A stretch of DNA of 34,674 nt from Ophiocordyceps camponoti-saundersi (nom. inval.) (Eukaryota > Ascomycota > Sordariomycetes > Hypocreales > Ophiocordycipitaceae): assembly GCA_003339415.1 (NCBI GenBank), contig PDHQ01000336.1:1-34674 (forward strand), in the 5' to 3' direction. Under the pieces are notes generated by a model that ran no database searches, was not told the origin of the DNA, and saw only the letters and a list, made by a program, of their open reading frames with translations. A program made the translations under genes and the position numbers. Below, piece by piece: positions 22,978 to 34,674 of the stretch. Positions within the stretch are counted from its first letter, which is position 1. Every line of letters begins with the position of its first letter.

Positions 22978-23253
22978 TATTAGATAAGCTATCTATTATT
23001 AGTAATATAGGGGTTCTAAAAAGGAGTATATTATTACGATTACCTTTTTATATATAACGTATAGGGAGGGTAGCTATTTAAATACCTAATCGAATATATA
23101 AAGTAATAGTAAGGAATATAAAGAGTAGAGTAGGGAGTTATAAGATTAGAAGGATCTTATATAAAGGTTCCTTATAACTTAGGAAGGCTATATAAAGGGA
23201 CGAGGCTATAAGGATAATACGAGGCTATTAAGATATCGTAAGATGCCTTGATA
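22978..23253 (-). repeat. 5' LTR of copia element
   Basis: Right-hand 276-bp LTR; on the minus strand it starts tatcaaggcatcttacgata, keeping one TpG/CpA pair that is lost in the left copy. It would hold the promoter of the element, but no promoter motif can be separated from background. Confidence 0.9.
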
Positions 23254-23258
23254 TTATT
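23254..23258. repeat. target-site duplication, right (copia)
   Basis: ttatt, partner of ctatt at 16233-16237. Confidence 0.6.
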
Positions 23259-24239
23259 AAATAAATTAACGCTACCTTTAACCGCCTTTATAATAAACTA
23301 TAATAAGTTATTTTAAACGCTATACTTTTTTATATTTTAATATTTAAAAAGAAATAAATTTAGTTTACTTTAATAATCGCTTATATTATTAAGAATATTA
23401 AATAAGCTAAGTGCTATTATTATAATTCTTAATCTAAATATAATTAGCTATAATTATAATTATTTACTTATAATTAGAAAAAGGTAATTACTTATTTTTA
23501 TTAAGCTAACTAATATTTCTTATTATACTTTATTAATAATAACTCTAAATAATCCTAATATATAGAGCGCTAAATATAGCTTTATAATAAGCTATTAGCT
23601 AAACTTATTTACCTCCTAGCCTTATAAGACTTAAGTAAAAGCGTAGCTATATTTTTTATAAATAAAGTTTATATTTTAATAAATAAGTTCTTCCCCCTTA
23701 TTTTTAATCTCCCCTTTTTAAAAAATAAAATACTTAAATTTAGCTTTCTTATAAAATTATATATTATTATAAATAATATTTAAACTACTTTTTATATTAT
23801 ATTATTATAAGAAGTAACTAAAATAAATTAAATTATAACTAGCTTTCTTAAAATATATTATTTAATTTTCTATATATAGCTTATTTATATATTTTAAGCT
23901 TGTTTTTAAATTAGCTATTTTCTAAGTTAACTTTAAATTATTATTATAATTATATTTTATAAGTAAGGTAAAAAGCTAAAAATCTATTAATAAGCTAATA
24001 GCTATAAGCTAATCTCTTTTTTATATTACCTTAGTAAGGTACTTAAATTTATTATAAATAAGCGGCTATCTAATATTATTAAATTATATTAACTCCTTCT
24101 TAATAGCTAAATAAGTAATAAATAAAATAAGTTAATAAAACTAGCTATCTTTATAATTATAAAGCTTATCTAAGCTACTTAAGCTAAAAAAAAGTTACTT
24201 TTTTCTTATATATATATATTATATTACTTTAGGGACCTA
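23259..24239. other. AT-rich RIP relics, no gene
   Basis: Extremely AT-rich, with fragments of open frame on both strands and nothing recognisable. The composition suggests older or more heavily RIP-mutated repeats than the copia element next to it. Confidence 0.45.
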
Positions 24240-24560
24240 TAAGGTATCTAAGTATATAGAGGGTAGGAAGAGGGGAAAAACCGGGCCGGGCCCGGGGGAA
24301 AACCCCTTACTAAGTAGTCGGTAGCTAGTAAAGTAAGAATAGTAAGTAAGGAGAGGGTACTATAGCAGGCCTCGTGCTAGTCCGCTAGGTTATAATAGCG
24401 GGTTTAGGGTAAAATAAGCCGGGGTTTAAGGGTTACTAAGATAGAAGCGGCTACGAACCTTAGCCGCGGAAGGGTAAATATAAGCTAAAACCCCGGTAAG
24501 GGAAAGAGGTATATACCGCTATTAGAGTAAAAAAGTATATACTAGTATATACCGCGGCGC
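24240..24560. other. GC-richer island with palindromes
   Basis: About 320 bp clearly richer in GC than its surroundings. It holds ccgggccgggcccgggg at 24281-24297, a ggggaaaacccc hairpin at 24295-24306, and a 9-bp inverted repeat (ccggggttt at 24419-24427 with aaaccccgg at 24488-24496). Some TpG and CpA survive (gcagg, cgtgc near 24370). No RNA gene or ORF was recognised. It may be the upstream region of the ORF relic that follows, or the end of a mobile element. Confidence 0.5.
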
Positions 24561-24930
24561 CTTATAATTAGTAAATAAGCTATTATAAAATATAAAATCT
24601 TATAGCTTATATAGCGTAAAGCCCCTTTTTTTTATAAATAATATTAACCTTAACTTTTTTTATTATAATAGTAATAGCTTATAATTATAATATAAAGATT
24701 AATAATAAATAAGCTACGCTTTATAATAATTATATTTTTAGACTTATTTAAAACTATATTTATTATTTATATACTAGCTATTAGGATTAGCTAAGTAAAT
24801 TATACCTTATTTAAGCTATATATTAATAAGATTAAGCTAATATTTAGTAGCTATAAACGCGCGCGTATATATTACTTATACTTAGATAAATTTTACTTAT
24901 ATATTTATATATCCCTAACTTAAAGATAAC

Positions 24931-25791
24931 GCTATAAAGCTATATATTATATAAGCTAAGCGTTATAATAAATAATAAAAGTTTAGAGAGGTATAAGATA
25001 TAACTAAAGAGGATCTTATATTATTTTAAAATTTAAGCTAAAACTATATTTATAAAAATATAGTTAACGTAAGGAATACCTTAAGGGGTATTTATACTAA
25101 AGTTATAAAGGAGGTAAAAAAAGTAAAAGGAAAAGGGGAGGAGATATCCGTCTTTATATTTAAGTTAATCTACGCTATTTTAAAATAAGTTAACGCTTAT
25201 ATTAATTAATAAACTTTAGGCTTTATAAATATAGCTTATAATATACTAAACTTAAGTAAGAAAATAGTAATAATATTTAAGAAGCTAGGAGAGCTAGCCT
25301 AAGCTCCGCTTAGGGTAGGGGTAAATATAACTTATAAAGTAAGTAGGATACGTAAGCTAGTAATAACGAAGCTTACTAAGGCGGCGCTTACGGCGCTTTT
25401 AAAAAGTAAAGGTAAGAGATAGATATCTCCTATTATAATCTAAACGCGCCTTACTAAGAAAAAGGCCCGCGCTGCGCTTAAAACTCTTATAATTATATTA
25501 GATATAGATAATAATAATAATAACTTACTGCCCGTTCTTATTATCGATTTAGAGCGTTTATATCTCGCTAAGGTATACCCTAGGGAGAGCGAGGGAGGGA
25601 GCTTATACTAAGTTAGTTTCGGTAATAATAAAGTTTTAAAGTTAGAGGCCACGCTAGCGCCGAATATAGTAGAGATAAGCCCGACTAGTAAGGGGGTAGC
25701 TAGGTTACTTACGGTAAAGGAGACCTTAGTTAAGGCGGCGTCCGCTATAGTAGCTACTAATATTTACGCGTGCTTTTTTCTTATAATTTAA
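24931..25791 (+). pseudogene. unidentified ORF, lightly decayed
   Basis: A plus-strand frame of about 287 codons ending TAA at 25789-25791. Stops cluster in the first third, while the last 180 codons hold only about three, all TAA or TAG. The C-terminal half reads like a genuine soluble protein: K-L-T-K-A-A-L-T-A-L-L-K-S-K, then an Asp/Asn run (D-I-D-N-N-N-N-N), L-P-V-L-I-I-D-L-E-R-L and Y-P-R-E-S-E-G-G-S. It is the most GC-rich coding-like part of the window outside the retrotransposons. No domain was recognised; a DNA-transposon accessory protein, a retroelement Gag or a relocated host gene are all possible. The start is not determinable. Confidence 0.5.
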
Positions 25792-26021
25792 TATAAAAAA
25801 GCTTTTAATATTATTTATTATAATAAACTATTTTATAAATTTATATATATAAAATACTTTATTTAAATTTAAACTTTCTTATAAAGCTATATTAGCTATT
25901 ACTTTTTATATTTATACTTTAATAAATAAACTTTAGTACCTTTCTTAATTTAAACTAAAGTTTTATAAAGCTCCCCGCTTTTTACTATACTTTTTATTTT
26001 TTATATAATACTATTTTATTA

Positions 26022-26026
26022 ATAAC
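26022..26026. repeat. target-site duplication, left (copy 2)
   Basis: ataac before the 5' LTR of copy 2; partner ataat at 27807-27811, differing by one C/T change. Confidence 0.6.
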
Positions 26027-26236
26027 TATAAAGGTCTTACTATAGCGATTATAAAAGTAAGCTAAGGTAGAGTTATAATTAAAGCTATTAAGAAAAGGAA
26101 AGAGAGGGGAGAGAAGCCCCCCTCCTAAGCTAGCTATATACCCCGCGCGATAACTAAGCGCTATTAGGAAAACCTAAATATATCCGCTATAAACCCCCCT
26201 ATCTAGCTATAATTAATTATAAACTAATCCCTTATA
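26027..26236 (+). repeat. 5' LTR of short element, copy 2
   Basis: 210 bp, starting tataaaggtcttactatagc. It corresponds to 11155-11364 in copy 1 and carries the same C-run/tcctaagctagcta core. Confidence 0.85.
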
Positions 26237-27596
26237 TAGCCCCCTCCTTAAGCTAGCTAAGGAAGTAAAAGCGTAAGATAGAAAAATTATATATTATTAC
26301 GCTAGTTAAATACTTTATATAGTCCTTAGCTAATAGCTTAATAGCCTTTATAGAAATAAGGATAAGAAAGTAAAAAAGCTCCCTTATAGCTTAAGGAATT
26401 AAACCTTAATCCCTATAAGGAAGATTCTAATAAGCTTAGAATCGTAGCACCGCTTAAGGTAAGGAAAGATAAACTTATATATTAGTAGCGAAAAACTTAC
26501 TTATATAGCTAGTATATTAAATTAAGTAATATTATATTAGTTATAAAAAGCTTAGAGAATACCTTAATTATAATAAGTAATAAAGCTAGCTAAATACTTA
26601 TTACTATACGCTACTAGCGCTAGTTTATAAGCTAAAGCGTAATATAACCGCGATATATACCTATTAATAAATTTACGCGCCTAAGCTATACGCGGACTAT
26701 TTTTATATAAAGTAATATAATAAGGCTAGAAATTACCTAGGCTATAATATTTAGTATATATATATCCTTTTTTATTTATTATCCCCCTAATTAAAACTTT
26801 CTAAATTTATACTTAACTTCTCCGCTCCGTACGCCTTAAGCCTTAACCTTAATACTTTTATTTACTTATAAAGCTTCGGATAATTACGCTTAAAATAACT
26901 AATCTAGTTATAATAATAATAACACTATCGCCTTATAGCGCCTAAAAGGCGAGAAATTATAAATATAATATTTATTAAGTTAGTTATAAAGGGGGGCGGT
27001 AAATTAACTAATATATTAATAATATTCCTAAAACTAAATACTTTATTAAAGCCTCGGAGGAGGCTAGCGAAGGCTATATATATTAAAAGCTAGTTTTTAT
27101 AATCTAAGCGCTCTTATAGCTCCTTATATAGTTTAGATAAAAGTAAAATAATCTTAGTATAATTAAACTAATATAATAGTTTAGCCTTAAAAAAGGTATA
27201 TTCCTACCTTATAATATATTCTCTAAAGGGCTCTAATAGCCCCTAATATATCTTAACTAGGGAGAAACCTACTTAGCGCTTTTTATAACTCTCTCCGAGA
27301 AGTTTAGAGATATATGCTAAAAAAGCTTTAAGCTAATAAGAAAAATTTATAGCTATAATAATATACGGAAAAAATATCTACTAAAAAGTACTAAGATATA
27401 AAAAAATATAATAAAACTAAGACTTAAGCTTTCTAATTATAGCTTTATTAATTATAAATTTAATATATATAGTAGCTAGCTAAGAATTAAGGCTAAAATA
27501 AGCTAAAAGTAGCTTTAATATAAGTAAAATTTAATAGTATTTTATATTAAAATCTTACTCTTATATTTAGTTAGCGGTAAGAGGAGCTTTAATTAA

Positions 27597-27806
27597 TATA
27601 AAGGTCTTATTATAGCGATTATAGAAATAAGCTAAGGTAGAGTTATAATTAAAGCTATTAAGAAAAGGAAAAAAAGGGGAGAGAAGCCCCCCTCTTAAGC
27701 TAGCTATATACCCCGCGCGATAACTAAGCGCTATTAAGAAGACCTAAATATATCTGCTATAAACCCCCTTATTTAGCTATAATTAATTATAAACTAATCT
27801 CTTATA
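27597..27806 (+). repeat. 3' LTR of short element, copy 2
   Basis: 210 bp, offset 1,570 bp from the 5' LTR and followed by ataat. Differences from the 5' LTR are transitions in the parts compared. Confidence 0.85.
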
Positions 27807-27811
27807 ATAAT

Positions 27812-30367
27812 TAAAATATAAACTTAAGCTAAAAGTTATTAAGTTTATTAATAATATAAACTTTTTTAATATTAAGCTAAATACTATTATATTTATAAAA
27901 TATTTTTAGTTTATATAATATATTTATAAAAAGTAAGCTAAAGATTATAATATAGCTTTTAAGCTAAATAAAAGTATATTAATTATAAGAAATACTAAAT
28001 AATAATAATAATTTATATAAATAAAAAAGGAGATTTATATATAAGTTAAATAAAAAAAAGTATATTATATAAAATATATTATAATAAAGTAAGGTAATAA
28101 GAGTAAGGTAAGTTTTATTAGTATTTTTATTTTAGTATTTTAAATAAAAGCTTTAATAAACTTTTAGTTAATATTAAACTAATTTTAGGAAAAGATTAAA
28201 TTATACTTAATTTAATATTAAATATAAAAGAAAGGTATATATAAAGAAAGAAAAAAAGAATATATATAAGGATATTTAATATATAAGTAAAGCTTAAAAT
28301 CCTTTTTATAAATAAAATATAAATAATTATTAAAAATTAAAAGAATATATTTTTAATAATAATAATTTTTATTAACTTTTATATATATATTATAAACGCT
28401 AATTAATTTTAATTAGTAGTTAAAATTTAATTAATTATAAATTAATAAAAAATAAAACTATTAACTTTAATAATAAACTTTTATAAAAGCAACTATATAG
28501 AGGTAAATTATAATTAATTAAAAAGTTAATAAAAAGCTATATAAAACCCTTTTTAAAACTTTTAAAAAAATTAACTTAAAAATTTTATAATATTTATTAA
28601 AAGCTAGTTTAAACTATTACTTATAATTATAAGCACCCCCTTTAAAAATAAGATAAAACTCTTAGAATATTATAACTAATTAACTTAGAAAGCTTTTAGA
28701 TATATAAAAATCCCTAAATAATATTAAAATAAGTATTAATAAGGCTAATAAGATAATAATATTTTAAAAAATTATAAGAATATAAAAATAATTAAGCTTA
28801 TAATAGTAAGATTTATCTTATTTATTAAAAATAATAAATATTTTTCTAGCTTTATTTTGTTAAATATTTTCTAATATTATTTTAATAGCTAAAAAGTAAA
28901 AATATAGGAAATTAAATAAGTTTTTATAAAAGACTTTATTAGAAGCTTTCTTACTAAATAAGGTATTTATATTAGAAAATTTAAAAAACCTGCCGTAAAG
29001 AAATATAAGAATTTTTTAAATTTAAATAAACCTTTAATATAGCTAGTTTAAGTATTTAAGAAAACTTTTTTTAAACCTAAACTTATAATCCTTAAAAGAT
29101 TACTCCTTAAAACTAAAATAGAGGCGAATTAGAATATTAGTAAACTTATACTATAATATTAATAGCTATCTTAATAGGAACCTAGCTTAGATACCTAAAA
29201 AAACTAAAATTTACTTAATATTTAAGCTTTATTATTAAAACCCCCTATTTAGATTTAACTTACTTAATAACTAATTATATATTAGTTTTAAAACCTAAAA
29301 GCTATTATTTAAAAAGCTTAATCTTTACCTAATACTTTTATAAAAGACCTTTTAATAAGTATAGTTAAATTTAATATTAAAAGCTAAAATAATTATTTAA
29401 ATATTAGAATTAATTTATACTAATATTAATAAGAATTATTATTAAAGACTTTCTACTAATATTTAATATTATTATTTTTATTACTTTTCCCTTACTTAAT
29501 TTTTCTAATATTTATATTAGCGTAAATATTATTATTAAGTTTATTAAAATTAAGGATAAGAATACCTTATATATAGGAAAACTATATAACCTTTTAAATA
29601 ATAAAGTTTATATTTTAACAAATATTTATTATATTTTAAAAATTTATTTTATTTATTTTTATATAATTTCTCTATATATTCTTTTAAGCTAAGCTTAGTA
29701 TTATTACTTAAACTATATTAACTAATTTTTAACTTTCTATAAAGTATATTTTTAAATAAAAGAATATTTTAATATAAATATTAATTATTCTTATTATTAT
29801 ATAAATTAAATAATTATTATATACTTATCTATCTATACTTTATTTTTTAATAATAAGCTTTATAAAGTTTTTTAAAAATTATTTAATAAACTAAACTTTT
29901 ACTAATATACTTTTAAATTAAAGTATATTAATAATATTTCTTTTTAGATATCTTTTATTTATATATATTAAAGCGTTCTTTAACTTAAATTTACTCTCTT
30001 TTAATTAGCTAAGAATATTAAGTCTCTTATATTTAACTTTTATTCCTTTTTTAAAACTATATTTACTTATAAACTTAATACTTTATAATATATTTAATAG
30101 CTTACCTAAGTTTAACCCTTACTTATTATAACCTTTTTAGATTCTTTTTATATTAACTACTAATATTAAAAAGCCCTTAATTAAAATTTAAGCTAATATT
30201 ATAAAGATAATTATATTAGTTACCCTTATATTTTAGCGTTAAACTTTTTATAAAATTAGAAATATTTTATTTATAATAAGCTTAGTTATTAGTTAACTAA
30301 ATATATAAATAATAAACGTTAAAATTTTTAATATTTTTTCCTTACTTATTATAAATTTATAAGCTAT
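27812..30367. other. AT-rich desert, no gene
   Basis: The most AT-rich part of the window. Apart from short homopolymer-like runs, no repeat ends, LTR pairs or coding frames could be supported. It is presumably old repeat DNA mutated beyond recognition. Confidence 0.45.
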
Positions 30368-30688
30368 AAGGCGGATTTTAAAGTATATATCGCTAACTTT
30401 AAAAAAGTTAAAAAAATACTAGAAGATAATCTTAATAATAGTTAGGTATTTCTAACCGCTATTAAAATCTAGCCCTTATATTATATTTAGGTTATTAACT
30501 TAAATATTAAACTTATAAATTAACCTTATAATTAAATAATAAAGCTGCCGCTATCTAACTTAGAAGCTTATAGCGGAAAGATTAAATAGAATAGAATAAA
30601 AAAGATAATTAAATAAGAAGGCAAATAAGCTTTAAAGGAAAAAGAGGTATATATAGCTACTTAGCACGCTAAAGTATAGCTTCCTTAA
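30368..30688 (+). pseudogene. small unidentified decayed ORF
   Basis: About 106 plus-strand codons ending TAA at 30686-30688, with roughly nine internal stops at Gln/Trp-like places. Charged segments (N-F-K-K-V-K-K-I-L-E-D-N at the start, N-R-I-K-K-I-I-K and K-E-K-E-V-Y later) and a Pro-Leu-Ser core look protein-like. GC content rises locally. No family recognised; probably the end of a transposon gene. Confidence 0.3.
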
Positions 30689-33600
30689 AAGCTCTCTATA
30701 TATAATTATTATTATATATAGCTTAGTAAATAAGTATCCTTTTAACTAATTCCTTAATAAAATTATATATTTTTTTCTTATAAACTTCTACCTTTATTTT
30801 TAATATTAATAAATTTAACTAACTTTTATATATTTTATAAACTCCGCCCTTATAGTAACGCAGATATAGACTTCTTATTCTTATATTATAAGTAAACTTT
30901 GCTTCTTTTATTACTTTATAATAATAGCTAACCTCGCTTAGAGTAACTTTAGGGGGAGAGTAACGCTATATAAGTTAATTATAACCGCGAAAATTTTTTA
31001 CTTAAAATATAACTTTATTTTAAATTATAGTAATTTTAAACCTAAAAGTTTATTATACTTATTACCTTATTAAAAGCTAAGGTAAATATTAATAAGATTA
31101 TTTTAAGAGATACCTTTATCTTTATATAAGTAATTATTAAATAAATAGCAGAGTTTAAGAGGGTTTAGGAAAGCGCCCCCCTTACTCCGATTTTATTAGT
31201 TAGTAATATCTTCTTAACTATTATAACTATAATTTCCTCTCTTTTTTATAGCTTTAAGAGGAGCGGAATTTCTCCGATATAAGCTATAATTATAGCTAAA
31301 GCGCTAGAGAAAATTATAAAAAAGTAAGTTTCTAAGTAATATAAGTAATAGCTTATAATTTACTTTAACTTTATAGCTACTTTATTTTAAATTTAAAGCT
31401 TTAAAATAATTATAATAAATATTAATTATAGATTTTATAAGTAAAGCTAAGCTTTTATAATAAGGAAATTACTTAATAGCGATATTATAGTAATATTTTA
31501 AGATACTATTTATAAGCTTTAATTTAATTTAAATTAGCTTTATATTACTTTTAAAGAAAAGGTTAACTTAACTAGCGAAAATTATACTTTTATTATAAAA
31601 AAGATATTAGCGCGGGACTTATAATAAGGTAATAATAAAGCTTTTTAAAAAGATATTAAATTATTAAATAAAGTCTTAATAATATAATTATATATAAAAA
31701 GATATTATTTTAAAACTTAATAAAATTTTCTAATAATTATTATTAATAGTATAGCGGATATAAATTAAATTTATAATAAAAATATAATAATATAAGTAAA
31801 GATTTTTAATACTAAATTATATATATTAAAAGTCTAACCTTAGTAATATTTTAAATATTATTAACTTAAATATATTATTAAATATTATATAATAAAGCTA
31901 TAATATAATAAGTATTTTACTATTTTATATATAAAAGGTAAATTTACTTACTTTATAGCTTATAAAAAAAACTATATTTTTACTTTTTTTATTAAAGGTT
32001 TTACTTTAAATAAAGTTAACTTTACCTTAAAATAAAAGTAATATAAGATTAAGCGAAGGAAATATATATTATTTAACTTTAAAAGTTTATAAACTGGAAC
32101 TTTATATATACCGCCTTTCCTCCCCTTCTAGCGCTAATTAGAAATTAATAATAGCTAGGGCGGAAACGCTAAAAAGCGAATATACCCCTTTCTCTAACTC
32201 TAACTTTATATTTCTTCGTAGCTCTGCTATAATAATCTAGCTATCTTTTAAAATTAGCTATTATAAAGTTTATTATAAAATAGTAAACCTTTATATATAC
32301 TTAAGCTATATTAATAAGGCTTTAATTAATTAAATTATTAAAGCTATTTTAATTAAATATAAGGATTTAGTTTATAATAATAATAATAGCTAGGAGGATA
32401 AGTAAGCTATATAAACTTTATACTAAACTTAGTTTACGCGTATTTTTACTACTGCGGAGTCCTTTTTAGGGGAAATATTAGCTACTAAATCGCTAATTAA
32501 TACTTAACTTATTAAATATATAAAGTGCTAAGTGCGGGCGGGGTTTAACTTAAAGCTAAGGTAACGCTTAAGGGGAGGGTTTTACTTTAAGTTCTTTAGT
32601 TTTTCCCCCTTTTAGAATATAAATAAAATAGTTTTAAGCTATATAAGGTATATTAATATATAAATATTATTATTATAATATTAATAAATTAATTAAATTA
32701 GATTTAATTAAAATAGCTAACTTATAAGATTAGATAAAAAAGCTTTAATAATTTTAAACTAGCTTTAGTAAATATTAATAATTTTTATAATAAGAGCTAT
32801 AAGTTTTATAATAAAAATAATAAATATAAGTAATATAATATATAATAAAAAAAAGGAGGAATATGATTAATAAATATTAAGATATATAAAATAATACTTT
32901 AAAAAATAAAATAATACTTTTCTTATAAATAAAGAAGCGGAGTAAAAGGCTATTTTTTAAAAAGCGTAAGCTTTTTTTTAATACTAAGCTATAGCTTTCC
33001 TTATAATAAAAAAAGCGAAATATACTTAGAAACTTATAATTACTTATATAAACGCTTTTAAAATATTAGTTAAGTATCCTTTCTAAGCTAAATAAAAGGC
33101 TAGTATTATATTTTATTTTTATAATAATAGTTAAACTAAGTATTATAAGAAACTTTATATATATATATATTAGCTTAAATAATAAGGTTTAGGTAACTTA
33201 TCTAAATTATATAGCTAAAAAAAATAATCCGTCTCTTATTATATTTACTCTAGCTAATTAAGTTATAAATAATTAATCTTAATAACTTTATTTATAATTA
33301 CCCTTTTAAATAAAAAATATAGAAAGATTAATATATTATATATATATCTTAGCTATACTCCTTATTATTTAAAAATCCTTATTATATTAATATTACGCGT
33401 TATATTAAGATTATATTAATCTTAAATTAATATTATTTTAAGTTTAACTCCTTTTTATATATATACCTAACTTTTTATTTTATTTATATAAAGATAATAA
33501 TCTTTATAATATATATTATATATATTTAACATATATTATATTTCTTAATAGCTAGTAATATATATTTTTTAATATTAATAACTTTTCTTTTCTAATTAAG

Positions 33601-34026
33601 AATATATAGTTTATTATATAGTTAATAAGGAGTATAATTAGGTTCCTTTAATAGCTATTATAAATCGAATTATTTCTTTACTTTTAAAGATTTATATAGT
33701 TAAAGTTTAGTAAATACCCTTTCCTTATTAATTTATTAATAAGTTCAGGTTAATATTATATTAATATTTAATTATTATCTTATTAATTCCTATATTCCTT
33801 TTTATTATTAAAAGTAAATAAGAGCTATAAATAATAAGCTTAATATTATATATATTGCTTAAATATATAGCTTAATAGTATAATAAGATATTTAAGCTTA
33901 TAAGCTAGTTTTATAGCTTAATAGCTTCTAGCTAGCTATAAGACTAATAGTTAACTTTTTTAGAATTAATATAAGCTAGCTATAAAGATATTACCGAGGC
34001 GCCTTATTTTAAAAGCCCCTAGTAAA
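30689..34026. other. AT-rich RIP relics, no gene
   Basis: Decayed DNA with small GC-richer spots near 30930-30990, 31140-31280, 32100-32220 and 32440-32620. Frames on either strand are too broken to call. The spot at 32520-32545 (agtgctaagtgcgggcgggg) keeps two TpG but has no recognisable function. Confidence 0.4.
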
Positions 34027-34067
34027 TACTAGTTATTATAAGGGGGAATCTCCCTTATTAACTAGTA
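34027..34067. repeat. imperfect inverted repeat
   Basis: The left arm (34027-34044, tactagttattataaggg) and right arm (34052-34067, cccttattaactagta) pair except for a 2-base bulge, with a 7-base loop. It could be a foldback remnant or an old transposon end. A terminator role is unlikely, as no gene lies beside it. Confidence 0.6.
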
Positions 34068-34560
34068 AACTTTTATAGCTAGTAAAGGTTATCTTTTTCC
34101 TATAATATTAACTGTCCTTATATTATAGCGTTTATAAACTCGCTATTTATTATTATTTCCTTAGCTATACTTTAAGGCGTTAAGATTCTCTTTATATTAT
34201 CACTATAATATATAATTATCCCTTAATAGCTTTTCTATTTTAGTTAATTAATTAAAGAAGCGTAGATAAATATATTTAATATATAAAAAAAGTAATATTT
34301 AAGTAAGCTTCTAGCTAAATAGTTCGCGAAAAAGGGATAAAAAAAAATATAAAAGGGAAAAGAAAAAAATTAAAAGAGGGGGGAAAAGGGGCCTTTTATA
34401 ATTAAAAAGTATATACTAATTCTAAATATTAGTTTATTTTAAGGATATAAGTATATATTATAAGTATAAAGGGGTAAATTAATAAGTTAGTAACTTTACT
34501 TATAAATTACTCTACGCTTAAGCTTTTTAGTCCTCTCTTTTTCTTTCCTACCTTACGCTA

Positions 34561-34674
<114 letters not shown>

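Larger units (their letters stand above)
16238..23253 (-). mobile_element. full-length Ty1/copia LTR retrotransposon, RIP-dead
   Basis: A 7,016-bp element with 276-bp LTRs at 16238-16513 and 22978-23253 and a probable 5-bp target-site duplication. The coding strand is minus: gag with zinc finger, integrase, reverse transcriptase, RNase H. Integrase before reverse transcriptase is the Ty1/copia order. The LTRs differ almost only by transitions, so they were near-identical at insertion and diverged through RIP. On the minus strand the LTR starts TATC (from TGTC) and ends AATA (from AACA), giving TG...CA ends. This is the best preserved element in the window structurally; coding capacity is lost through many stops. 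Confidence 0.93.
26027..27806 (+). mobile_element. short non-autonomous LTR element, copy 2
   Basis: A 1,780-bp second member of the family at 11155-12930, with 210-bp LTRs at 26027-26236 and 27597-27806 and a probable 5-bp target-site duplication. The interior aligns along its length with copy 1 (for example the ggaagattctaataagctta block, 11549-11568 in copy 1 and 26419-26438 here). Again the first internal bases are TAG followed by the hairpin. Copy 1 and copy 2 differ mainly by transitions. No enzyme motif is seen. A plus-strand frame at about 27010-27390, with the acidic run A-S-E-E-A-S-E-G, is shared with copy 1 but interrupted in both. Confidence 0.85.

Noticed and set aside
24240..24560. 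GC-rich island as an rRNA or tRNA gene
   Set aside because: No cloverleaf, no A/B box arrangement and no recognisable rRNA segment; the palindromes are short and independent.

Overview
The window looks like a heavily RIP-mutated (repeat-induced point mutation), AT-rich, gene-free heterochromatin block from a filamentous ascomycete (Pezizomycotina). The evidence is as follows. CpA and TpG dinucleotides are almost absent over nearly all 34.7 kb and TpA is very abundant, while CpG is kept (many gcg and cgcg runs). Copies of the same repeat differ almost only by C/T and G/A transitions. Decayed reading frames carry TAA/TAG where Gln or Trp is expected. No intact gene, tRNA, rRNA or CRISPR array is visible. 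The species cannot be told from the sequence.

Layout. 1-1250: AT-rich DNA, then a purine-rich stretch with short tandem repeats. 1250-8231: a Ty3/gypsy retrotransposon on the minus strand; gag with a CCHC knuckle, protease, reverse transcriptase, RNase H and integrase can all still be read. 8232-8360: a short pocket that escaped RIP. 8378-11154: an unidentified plus-strand coding relic. 11155-12930: a short LTR element with two 210-bp LTRs and a 5-bp target-site duplication. 12936-16232: AT-rich relics, including one decayed ORF and a large inverted repeat. 16238-23253: a structurally complete Ty1/copia element on the minus strand with two 276-bp LTRs, a probable target-site duplication and a single gag-pol frame of about 1,680 codons. 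23259-24239: AT-rich DNA. 24240-24560: a GC-richer island. 24931-25791: an unidentified, less decayed plus-strand ORF. 26027-27806: a second copy of the short LTR element. 27812-34560: AT-rich DNA with one small ORF relic and a stem-loop. 34561-34674: an (ATT)n microsatellite running off the window end.

How the parts relate. The two autonomous elements (gypsy, copia) would each once have supplied gag, protease, reverse transcriptase and integrase. The short LTR family shows no recognisable enzymes and, if mobile, must have used proteins from elsewhere. In both large elements the paired catalytic Asp codons of the reverse transcriptase now read Asn-Asn, and the likely ATG start codons read ATA. 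Both changes are what TpG-to-TpA mutation produces. Nothing in the window appears able to make a functional protein.

The strongest candidates for something undescribed are the short LTR family (two copies with LTRs and target-site duplications) and the unassigned ORF with its GC-rich island at 24.2-25.8 kb.
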